Positions 43,933-53,589 of a DNA stretch of 64,000 nucleotides are shown one piece after another. The position numbers and the translations under genes are program-made. The stretch spans positions 21,682,763 through 21,746,762 of the forward strand of contig JAPTYO010000007.1 of the NCBI GenBank assembly GCA_036873135.1, given 5' to 3'. The stretch is from Clarkia xantiana subsp. parviflora. Its lineage: Eukaryota > Streptophyta > Magnoliopsida > Myrtales > Onagraceae. The notes under the pieces were generated by a model. That model was not told the origin of the DNA. It saw only the letters and a list, made by a program, of their open reading frames with translations, and made no database searches. Each line of letters starts with the position of its first letter. The stretch's first letter is position 1.

Positions 43933-44685
43933 TGTTAGGTTCCAAGTCTAGGGTCAACGGGCGGTCGACCTAAGTCTCGTTCCTCCCTGGAGATATCGCG
44001 GATTCGGTGCTCTCGGGTTGTGTCGTCCTAGCTTGTGTCTTTCTTGCCCTTCGCTTTGCTTCTCTTCTCGCCCTGCAAGAGGGGCAATACCAGGCACAGA
44101 GGGGGGGTGGTGCCTGATGAACCCTCTCCGATGCCTAAGTCAGTACGGTTTTTTTTAGAGAGATAAAGCTAGAGAGATGTCAGAGCTAAATTATGCAACT
44201 TGCCAAGATCCTCAAATGAATAGTGGAAGAGTTGTATTTATAGGCAACTGTGTCATTAAGGTGGCTTAATGACATCGTTAACCTTTAAACACAATTAATT
44301 ATCCTTTAAACACGTAATTAAGACCTTAGGGTACAGAGAAGGTTGGCGGAAATAAACCGAGTATGGGAGTCTAAAAACGGTGTCGGGGCCCTTGGGGGGG
44401 GAGGAAAATCCGACCCCCAAGGGTAGGGGTTGGGTGTGGCCACCCAACCCCTCCTAGGGGAGATAGGGTTGGCCAACCCTATCTCCCCTAGGGGAGGTCG
44501 GGTGTGGCCACCCGACCTCACCTAGGTGAGTCTAAATTGGCCCGGACGAGTATTTCGACCTCGTCCGGACCGTTAATGTTTTCGCGGGGTGTTCGAGTTG
44601 AAGTTTCGAATTACAATCATTAACGGGGTGAACAAAAAGAAACGATTCGGAAGTCAACGGGTTCAAATTGGGCGTATATCCATCA
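43933..44685 (-). repeat. Right LTR (5' LTR in sense orientation)
   Basis: Begins TGTTAGGTTCC and ends ATCCATCA in plus-strand reading. It matches the left LTR closely and has one extra AGATAGGGTTGGCC hairpin unit near 44460-44495. It carries the element promoter. Confidence 0.94.
44235..44243 (-). promoter_or_regulatory. TATA box of the retrotransposon promoter
   Basis: On the minus strand this reads CTATAAATA within the 5' LTR, conserved at the equivalent place in the left LTR (33810-33819) and the solo LTR (11838-11847). Conservation across three copies supports it. Confidence 0.65.
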
Positions 44686-44898
44686 ATCCCATATTTTAGT
44701 CTATATGTAAAATAAATAAAAATATACATAAAAAAATATATTTATACAATTTGATTGTGAAGCATTCTAATGTCGCCACGTAGACGTTCTATTTTTAATG
44801 ATTAAGTTTTTTTTTTTTTTTTAAATATAATAATATACCATACAAGAAAGCCTTAATATACGAAAGAAAACAAGTTATGACAATCTTAAATATACAAA

Positions 44899-45606
44899 TG
44901 GGGATGTCAACGGGGTGGATCGGGGTGGGTATCGACAGCCCCGGATCCGCCCCGCGGGTCGGATAGGTCGAGTCGGACCCGCCTCATGCACCTCGCGGGG
45001 TGGGTCTGTTGGGACAAAGAAATCCCGCGGGTCGTCCCGCGGGGCCCCGACCCGACCCGCGCCAACACCTGCAGTAGAGTTGTAGACTCATCCTTCCTGA
45101 CAGCCCGCTAAAGATTTCAAAGGACCAAGTATATACAGAGGCCCTGATTTTCCAAGGAATCTCATGTTTTATGCTTCACACCCTTTCAAGATATCCATGT
45201 TCATAAAGTTTGAGTTTGCTTCGAACAACCCTGCTTATTCCCCTTTTCCACTGGTGCGGTGCTCTATTCTCCGTAGTCTGTCTCTCCAAATCTGAACGAT
45301 TTGAATATTGCGGCTGAATGGAGTAGAGTTGGACAGACTCAAAAACCTAGTAGGGTAAATTTCTTCTTATTTATGATTTAGTCATTCTTTTCATGTAAGT
45401 GTTATATAAACCATAGAATTTAATAAAAGTACAGAATCTATATATATATATACACCACGGGGCGGGTTTACGGGGTCCCGCGACCCGAACCCGCCCCGTC
45501 CAAGCTAACAATGACCCGAACCCGTCCCGTGCCCCGCGGGTCAGCGGGTCGACAGGTCAAAACCGGGTCGGGGCCCGCGGGGCCCCGAGACCCGTTGCCA
45601 TCCCTA
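44899..45606. mobile_element. hAT element with an unrelated insert, perfect TSD
   Basis: Perfect 8-bp TSDs TATACAAA (44891-44898 and 45607-45614) flank ends TGGGGATGTCAACGGGG and GTTGCCATCCCTA. The arms are GACCCGC-rich like the rest of the family. The core is different: 45066-45440 does not resemble the AT-rich core of the other copies and has a balanced composition with words such as CCTTCCTGACAGCCCGC, so it may be captured host DNA. No frame was recognised in it. Confidence 0.88.
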
Positions 45607-45716
45607 TATACAAAGCATAGGCATCTGTATATAATTAAATAATGCAATGCATATTTAGAAGAAAACCAGGGTAGAGGGAGTTCACACAGACATGTATTTA
45701 TGAAGAATTAATGCCC

Positions 45717-46536
45717 ATATTATAGGGTCAATGACCTGGGAGAGGTCTGAAGATTGACTATTGTGAATTTGAGAGGTCTGAAAATTGAAATGGTGATAAT
45801 TGAGGTATGAAGTTTGGACTTTGTGATTTTTAGGTTTTCCGTCCAAATTTTCTGTCAAATTTAGCAGAACCGCATGAAATGTCAAAAATACCATTTTGCA
45901 ATATTTGAATTAATAAAAATTTAATTAATATAAAGATGAAATGACAAAAATACCCCTGTCCATAATTTAAACATAACCCAACTCCGGCCACCACACGGCT
46001 CCGGCCGGCCACCACCCAACTCCGGCGACCACCACTCACAACTCCGACGACCGCCACCAAACTCCGACGACCGCCACCACGGCCCCAATTGGGCCCAAAT
46101 CGGAGCCACAAAGCTCCGATTTGGAGCTCTGTGGCCCCAGATCGGAGCCACATAGCTCCAAATTGGAGCCACCGGGCCCGATTGGGCCCAATCGGGACCG
46201 CGGTTGTGGTCGCCGGAGTCGGGTTGTGGTCGCCGGAGTTGGTGGCGGTTGCCGGAGCTGTGAGTGGTGGTCGCCGGGGTTGGGTGGTGGCCTAAATGGC
46301 ATTTTCGTCTTTTCATTCGAGCATGTGAGATGCAAGAAGGGTATTTTTAGAATTTTATTTTGTTTCTGGTCACATGCAATGCACGTGTTCAACTTCCGTC
46401 AGTTTTAACGGAAAAAACTAACGAAGACCTCTATTATCTACAAGTCGAAACTTTAGACCTCGGTTATCACCATTTCAATTTTCAGACCTCTCAAATTCAC
46501 AAGGCCAATCTTCAGACCTCTCCCATGTTATTAACC
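45717..46536. mobile_element. Mutator-like foldback MITE, large GC-rich centre
   Basis: The left end reads GGGTCAATGACCTGGGAGAG and the right in reverse GGGTTAATAACATGGGAGAG, with AGGTCTGAAGATTG following in both. The arms continue with TTTCCGTCCAAATTTTCTGT-like sequence and the centre is palindromic CCGGCGACCACC- and GGAGCCACA-rich DNA. Overlapping open frames of 95-131 codons on both strands are products of this palindrome. A clean 9-bp TSD was not found. Confidence 0.75.
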
Positions 46537-46545
46537 CGTGCATAA

Positions 46546-47048
46546 TTCGTATAGATGAGGTAAGAGTTTGAAATTCACAACAGTACCTCTCTCAAAAGCG
46601 ATCCACGAAAACTATGATAAAGACCCAGCCGAGATAAAATAAAATTATTGATTTCTTCTAAATAAGAAAGTGCCTTGAGGCCGTACTTACAATTCGTCAA
46701 TATAATGGCATATGAAAGCGTCGATTATTTCTAATAATCAATTCAAATTAAATCGCGCAAATTGAATCTTACAACAACCAACTAGTGAAACCAGACATTT
46801 GCTTGTTGAAGTCGTTTTCTGTCGATGTTTTGCCTCGAAGACGATGAACTACATGTTCAACTGACCACGACATGGATGGAAGCAGTGGCAGCACCCACTT
46901 ATCCTCTCCTCTACAATCAACTTTGCTGTGATCAAGTCTGACCTCTCACAAGATTGATTATACACTTGGGTTGCTGGAGAAAAACTAGACTCATTGGTGT
47001 AAAACTCAGTTGCAGGTTGCACACTCCCCTCCTATGTAGAGACTCTAT
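46546..47048. other. Intergenic stretch, no gene seen
   Basis: Mixed-composition sequence with no supported gene or repeat. It forms the distal upstream region of the eRF3 gene. Confidence 0.35.
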
Positions 47049-47056
47049 GAAGACAT

Positions 47057-47156
47057 TTTTTTTTTTTTTTTGGTTTCCGCGGGGTGGTCCTAGAGGGGCC
47101 CTCATCAGGAGGGCAGCACCCGTACGGGTGCTGCCCTCCTGATGAGGGCCCCCTAG
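47057..47156 (-). mobile_element. 100-bp poly(A)-tailed insertion with perfect 58-bp palindrome
   Basis: Perfect 8-bp direct repeats GAAGACAT (47049-47056 and 47157-47164) flank the insertion. On the minus strand it starts CTAGGGGGCCCTCATCAGG, contains a perfect palindrome of 58 bp (47095-47152, centre CCCGTACGGG), then GGACCACCCCGCGGAAACC and a terminal poly(A) run of about 15. A poly(A) end next to a TSD indicates retroposition of an RNA by a LINE-type machinery. I do not recognise the RNA. Confidence 0.6.
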
Positions 47157-47164
47157 GAAGACAT

Positions 47165-47794
47165 AAATCTGTGTAAGATAAAATCCGTAGACAAAGAAAA
47201 CTCAAAACTAACCATGTTTTAAACAAGGAAAATGGTAGAAGATCCGACAATTAAGTCCGCCATGTTCCGACTTCAGTCTGTTGTATAAATAGACAAAAAG
47301 TTTGCAGTAATTACTTGAGGTGCCACCATCTCTTGCTTCGGAACATGGAGGAATATATTGTCGGAGCTTATATCAAAATCCTTTAAACAATTGCTAATCT
47401 GAGCCGGGTGAATTCAATACCGAGCCAAACTAATTGCTCAACATTAGTTCGTCCTTCCTTTTTTAATTACACCAATTACATCCTATAAACCTCCACAAGC
47501 ATCATGCTTCTGGAGTACTGTAGAAACACCAAACTTGTTAGAAAGTTTCGTATGTATAAATAGTTAAAGGGTATACTTACAAGAAAGTTTAGTACTTGTT
47601 TTACAATTTCCAAAAGTAAATGTTATGCGCTTGGTATAAAATGCTTAAATCTAGAAGGTGTAATCTTCTATTTTTCCGCGAAAAGACAGATTCCCTTCTC
47701 CGATTTCCACTTCCATCACTAGTCGGCGCCGGCGGTCTCTCGGCTCATTGACGCCTTTGTTTGTTCTCTAATTCCACTCAGCTCGCCACCAGCG
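47165..47794 (+). promoter_or_regulatory. Upstream region and 5' leader of the eRF3 gene
   Basis: No gene is present. The last 120 bases (CTTCTCCGATTTCCACTTCC, CGGCGGTCTCTCGGCTC) resemble a transcribed 5' leader. No convincing TATA box was seen, as is common for housekeeping genes. Confidence 0.45.
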
Positions 47795-50700
47795 ATGGGT
47801 AAGTTCATTTTTTTCTTGTCCTATCCTCTAGTAGTATCAGCGTCAGGAAGCTGCCTTTTGGATTCTCATTGTACGATGGCCCTAGTGGCATCTGATCTCC
47901 TGTCTCTCCGAGTTCGTCGATTGGTTTCTGCTGTATGCCTTTGATTGAAATTTAACTTGAATTCATGTTCTAGAGCTGTTAATACGCAACTGAGGTAGTT
48001 CTGCCGAGGTATAGGTCAGTTGAGGTTGTTGATCGTATCAAATTTCTGTTCCAGCTTCACTTTCTCTTTACAGTTTGGCACACTAAAGATTTTCTTTTTT
48101 CTTTGAGACAATCTGAAAGAGTTTTAGCTCAACAATTTTCAGTCTACTCAGACAAAATTTTCACCGAACTACAAGGATGGGTCAATTCTATTTTGTGAAC
48201 TTTTGGGCCTTTGGCAATGAAACAAGTATTACTAGTTTACCGAACATCTGATTAACCTTTCAAATTCTGGTTCTCTCTGTATCACTTCTAAATCATAGAT
48301 ATTGAGGAAGAAATTCGGGCTCTGCAGTTAGACTCAGCAGGTATGTTAGGCAACCGATGTTTTACTTGCTTATTGTGTATATGCTTAAGTGAAATAGGTA
48401 GAAGTCGATGCATGCGTCATCACACCTAATTTATGTTCTGATGTTATCAGAAGACAATAATGGTGATATTACTCTTGAGGCTGCACAACCGCAAAGCCAA
48501 GAAGAAGTGGAGAAGGAAGATAAAATGGATGAAGGTTAGTACAGTGTCAAAGTGTATTGCAGTAGAATAGTGTTTTTGATGGGACAGTCCTTTATGCTCT
48601 TTCATTACTCTGAACTTGAAAGTCTATTAATAGTGTGGACTACTTGCAGCAAAAAGAAAAAAAAAAAAAACAGTTATGCTATGCTAACAACTCAAGTCCC
48701 AAAATCCCTTGAGAGCTCCTATCCCAGCTCTCTTCATTCTGAAGTCTTGACCTGTAACTGCAGTGATCACCTGTTGAACAACTTCTCCAGCTGGTGGTCT
48801 GCTTTGATAGTTCTTGCCATCAAAATATAGTATATAGTATTAGTAGCCTTCAGAATAAGATACATGCCCGATTGAGCTCTTCATGCCCAGATCAGACTAG
48901 ATGATAGATTTCAAGCACCCTTGTTGATGCAGGATTCAGTATACAGATGGTTTTGAGTTTCTTCAGCTTAGACATCTGTTTATTTCATACTTAAAATGTG
49001 ATAAACGAAGGAATCACCAATAATTTTTCCCATGATACGTTGCAGATCTGAAAGATGAAGGTCATAAAGCGCATGCAATCTCCCAGCCAACTGTTGTTGA
49101 GCCAAAAGGTAATAATATGGTCGTGTTGGAAATTCCGTCCCAATATATGTCTATTAGGCTCTACGGTATTATGATTAAGTCTTTTAGCTAAAATTGAGCA
49201 TCTCTCTGATAATGCCAGTAGGTATTAAGTTGGTACTGGATATGTTTTTTTGGTAAATTATCGGCTTTAAGGGTGAGTAGGGTTCACCTTGAGCCTCACG
49301 TGCACAGTAGTAGGTTGTAGGCCTCTGCGGCTTGGTTGAGTTTGCATGGTATTCCTATAGGGTGTCTGAAACCATGTTTCGAAACCATATGTAGTTTAGT
49401 TTTAGACTGATAGGGTTTTACTATCAAATTACCTGGTTCCAGTCAGATACACTCAAAGGCGATAAATTTTTTTTACTCTTAATGTAGCCAAAGTGATACT
49501 CAAACTCCCAATCATGTGCAATGTGTGTTTCACATTGGTATTTTCATGTGCCGGTGACATTAACAAATAACAAGTGATTGGAACTAATCATATGTGCACT
49601 TAGGTCTGTCAAACCAGGCATTGGTCCATGCTCAAACAATTTTACGACGATAACATACTGTTAGTACATGTTGAAGAGTTATGGAGAGTTGTACATGGTG
49701 TGTTGTGTTGACGTGGGCATGAAGTCAGACTCTGATACCGTGTGAAATATAATTACCGGCATGCAAATTGGTTGAGCACGTATTCATCAAAAATCTTAAC
49801 TTGATAGATGTGAAACTGTACAGTCATATGTCAAACTTTTTCTCTTTGTCTAACAAAATCAATATGATATTCAACAATCTATGTAGCCACATTCTCTAGT
49901 TTCGACTTCTTGTTCTTATTGCCTTTTCTATTCCTGAATCCTGCTCAATTTTTGCAGGGAAAGAAGTGGAAGTGAGTCCTCCAGAAGAAGATAAGTCACA
50001 CGAGGATATGGAAGAAGATCGAAAGCGGCATTTGAATGTTGTATTTATTGGTCATGTTGGTAGGTTGATCCATTTGTGAACTTTATTTAAAGTAAGCTCA
50101 AAGTAGTTGTATTCTGATCTTCTATGTTTCTTTACCCGTAGCATGTAAATGGTCCTGTTTTTTAGTTCTGTAATTAAATAACCCTTGTTATTGTGGATAA
50201 CTTTTTCCATCTTGCCTGTTTTTCCTTGTCTCATTTGTTAGTTCGTCATGGTGTGCAGATGCTGGTAAGTCAACAATTGGTGGTCAAATACTCTTCTTAA
50301 GTGGCCAAGTTGATGATCGTACAATCCAAAAATATGAGAAAGATGCCAAGGACAAAAATAGAGAAAGTTGGTAAGCTCATCATGCTTCTGTAGGATTGTT
50401 ATTATCATTCCTCACAATTCTATTGGGGAAGTGACGAGGCAAATGTTTTTCTCTTATTTGGTCTATGATGTTTTAATTGAGAGTAATGTTTGTGTACCAT
50501 TAATTGTTTATTTTCTTTTTACTCCAGGTATATGGCATATATTATGGACACTAATGAAGAGGAGAGGACCAAGGTATATAGCATAAAAAGTGTATGCAAT
50601 TCTGAAATGCCTTTATGTGTAGTCTAAACAGCAGAAAACTTGTAATGCAGGGTATCACAGTTGAGGTTGGAAGAGCACATTTTGAGACTGAGACCACTAG

Positions 50701-51055
50701 GTTTACAATTCTTGATGCACCAGTGAGTTAATTTTTTTTTCACTGATTTTTTACTCTTTGAAAGATTTGTCTCTATTCTGCAAGTATTTGTGGGTTAACA
50801 GGAGAAACTGATAGCCTGATCAAGTATGTGAAGATGGCAATTGGCATTGATACTTTTGAGAAGATTACTATTTTGATGTGCTCGTTGTTTATCTTTTGTT
50901 GGACCTCATTCGTGTTCCTCGTTTTAATCAGGGCCACAAAAGCTATGTTCCTAACATGATCAGTGGGGCATCCCAGGCTGATGTTGGAGTTCTGGTAAGT
51001 GGTTTGGTTGAATAGTAGTAATCTATTTCACCTTATTTGTGTGTGCAGATTTTGA

Positions 51056-51092
<37 letters not shown>

Positions 51093-53034
51093 CTCACAAA
51101 CAGGTGATTTCTGCTCGCAAAGGAGAATTTGAAACTGGGTTTGAGAAAGGTGGGCAGACACGCGAACATGTGCAGCTTGCAAAAACATTGGGGGTGACAA
51201 AGCTGATTGTTGTTGTGAACAAGATGGATGATCCCACCGTGAATTGGTCAAAAGAAAGGTAATTTTAACAACACAAAAACACGTTATAATTTTTTTACTG
51301 ACACATCAATTTGCCCATATACATACTTGATGCTCACATTCCTTACAAAGTTTTTTTTCTTGCTCCAGATATGATGAAATCGAATCTAAGATGATACCCT
51401 TCCTTAGATCTTCAGGTTATAATGTGAAGAAAGGTATTTAAACTTTTCCTTGAATAGCAGGAGAATCTTTGGGTATTACACTTTAGGTGTCTGTTGACAT
51501 CCGAGATTCGAGATTCTTAGGGATACACTTGATACTACTGCATTTGGTTGTTTCATTCTTGTTATGACCCCAGTGGCTGAATGATCCATATACAGATGTC
51601 CAGTTCCTGCCGATTTCTGGTCTATTGGGTGCAAATATGAAAACAAGAATGGGTAAAAGCATCTGCTCTTGGTGGGACGGTGTATGCCTCTTTGATGTTC
51701 TTAATGCTGTTGAGGTTCCCACGCGTGACCCTAATGCTCCATTTAGGTATGACTAGTCATTAGCAACATTAAGAACGCGAGTGAATTTTTTAGATATAAG
51801 CTGTGAGTTCATGAGTAACATTATTCTATTGTATATTTGTATTCCATTATGTCATTCCAGTTATTATTTTCTTTTTCAATGAACATGCTTCTAACTCTAG
51901 CACGTGAACCAATTTTTTTTGCACTCTTAGTGTATTAATACTATTGATTGGATGTGAATGAATAGGATGCCTATCATAGACAAATTCAAGGACATGGGCA
52001 CTGTTGTTATGGGCAAAGTAGAATCTGGCACTATAAAAGAGGGTGACTCCTTGATTATCATGCCAAACAAGGTACAATTTTGTGTTCTATATATTGCAAT
52101 TCATGCCACAAAAGTGGCAAGCGGAATTCATATCTCATGGTTATTAATGGATGCACAGGCTCAGGTGAAAGTTCTTTCTATAGCTTGTGATGAGGACAAG
52201 GTCAGGCGGGCGGGACCTGGTGAAAATCTTCGGGTTAGATTATCTGGGATTGAAGAAGACGACATACTATCCGGATTTGTTTTGTCAAGTATTGGTGCGT
52301 GTTTAACTATACCTTTTGCTATGCATGAATGATTTGAATCTCCTGTAGAAGCTTTTAGCGAGTTTCCTGTTGTATTTATTTTGCAGCAAAGCCAATTACT
52401 GCAGTAACCGAGTTTATTGGTCAGCTCCAAATCCTTGAGTTGCTGGATAATGTGAGTTTTTCATCCTATTTGACATCTATCTAGTAAGCTTAAGTGATTA
52501 ATATGGATGGTTAAATCGTAAATTTTTGTGCTAATCTTGAATATGTGAAACTCACCAGGCAATATTTACAGCGGGTTATAAGGCAGTCTTACATTTACAT
52601 GCTGTTGTTGAGGAGTGTGAGATTGTTGAGCTGATACAGCAAATTGATCTAAAGACAAAGAAACCCATGAAAAAGAAAGTTCTCTTCGTAAAGAATGGAG
52701 CAGTTGTTGTTTGTCGTATTCAGGTTTGGTGATTCTCTTAGCATACTCGTCTCAGTTTATTATACAATTTAATCTTGCTATGCAGTTACTACAGAACTAG
52801 CACCACTCATCCCTCACAATGTTTTGCTTCTGCATATACAGGTTAACAACATGATATGTATGGAGAAATTCTCCGATTTTCCGCAGCTGGGGAGGTTTAC
52901 TCTCCGTACTGAAGGTAAATATATCTCACCCCGTCTGATTTAGAAATCACACTCCTAAGACTGTATTGTTTAAAAACCACACAATGTAAATTACTTTTGT
53001 AGGCAAAACAGTAGCTGTTGGAAAAGTGATATAA
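47795..53034 (+). CDS. ERF3: Eukaryotic release factor 3, GTP-binding subunit (eRF3/GSPT)
   Basis: eRF3 is the translational GTPase that works with eRF1 to end translation at stop codons. Exons: 47795-47798, 48299-48340, 48451-48534, 49046-49108, 49958-50059, 50259-50370, 50528-50573, 50651-50722, 50932-50994, 51104-51258, 51369-51433, 51596-51746, 51966-52071, 52159-52294, 52387-52451, 52559-52723, 52842-52914 and 53003-53034, all GT-AG and in phase, giving 511 aa. The acidic N-terminus is followed by the GTPase: G1 GHVDAGKS (about 96-103), G3 DAPGH (about 173-177), G4 NKMD (235-238), then EF-Tu-like domains 2 and 3 with [11 protein letters not shown] and GFVLSS. The first exon is only ATGG, supported by a GTAAGT donor and by the usual eRF3 start in phase. 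The gene appears intact and unrelated to its neighbours. Confidence 0.97.
51055..51092. repeat. (CT)n(TA)n microsatellite in eRF3 intron 9
   Basis: A run of CT followed directly by a run of TA, ending 11 bp before the acceptor of exon 10. It replaces the usual polypyrimidine tract of this intron. Confidence 0.9.
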
Positions 53035-53580
53035 GATTATCAATCAGAACTCCGTAGTGAAAGGTATGTGTGGATATTGGATACAATTGCTTGTTGGGGC
53101 TTAACCGGTAACTAAAGAAGACGTGTGCTTTGTTAATGCTAGAGATGGGATTAAGCGAAAGATAGGATTTGAAGCCCTTTCATTTGATCAAAATTGGTAT
53201 TCATTTTGGCTGAGCAGCCAGCTGTTGCAGCAGCTCCATATCTTAGGATGGTGGCCATGATATGATTTTGGATGCTGGTGATAAGTTATTTGTGACTGAT
53301 TCATTTACATGTTTGAGGGACTGTCTAGAAGTGATGATTTGCTGCTTTGATAGATCCTTATTATTTACCTGGAATAGGCGCCTCTGTTTCTGTTTTTATT
53401 TTTTATTTGTTTTTTATAACAGCTAATGCAAATTGAATTGGATGATTTTTCAAATTGAATTTGTTTACTGGTGATTGCTAATGCTCGCCATAACTTGTCC
53501 AATAAGCAGAATATAATTGTTTTGAACGATTGTCGGAAAGGAAAGATGTAAAGTACGTCTGGACTGATCATCATCTTCTC
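53035..53580 (+). other. eRF3 3' region
   Basis: Follows the stop codon and is likely 3' UTR for a few hundred bases. No distinct gene is seen. Confidence 0.4.
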
Positions 53581-53589
53581 TCTTAAAAT

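Larger units (their letters stand above)
33507..44685 (-). mobile_element. Non-autonomous LTR retrotransposon with antisense gene
   Basis: Perfect 5-bp TSDs ATCCC (33502-33506 and 44686-44690) bound an 11.2-kb element with LTRs of 720 and 753 bp that are nearly identical apart from a hairpin-unit indel. A primer-binding-type site (TTTGGCGCCGTCTGTGGG) lies just inside the right LTR and a G-rich tract just inside the left one, so the sense strand is minus. Sense order: LTR, PBS, gag, protease, second gag-like segment, minisatellite, non-coding region, LTR. No reverse transcriptase, RNase H or integrase was found in any frame. On the opposite strand is a Transposase_28-like gene with its own TATA box. 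Extra antisense ORFs are, as I recall, known in the Tat lineage of plant Gypsy elements, which this resembles. A 648-bp hAT MITE inserted into it at 38830. Confidence 0.95.

Noticed and set aside
33507..44685. Endogenous pararetrovirus.
   Set aside because: It has paired LTRs, a primer-binding site and a 5-bp TSD, and no movement, coat or aphid-transmission type protein; it is an LTR retrotransposon.
45830..46408. Several overlapping open frames of 95-131 codons on both strands.
   Set aside because: They lie in the palindromic GC-rich centre of a foldback MITE; peptides on the two strands are mirror products of the same repeats.
47057..47156. Hammerhead ribozyme in the palindromic retroposon (CTGATGAG box and GGAAAC on the minus strand).
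   Set aside because: The expected CGAAA box is not present (GCGGAAAC has an extra G), and the strand before the putative cleavage triplet does not pair with the sequence after GAAA, so stem III cannot form.
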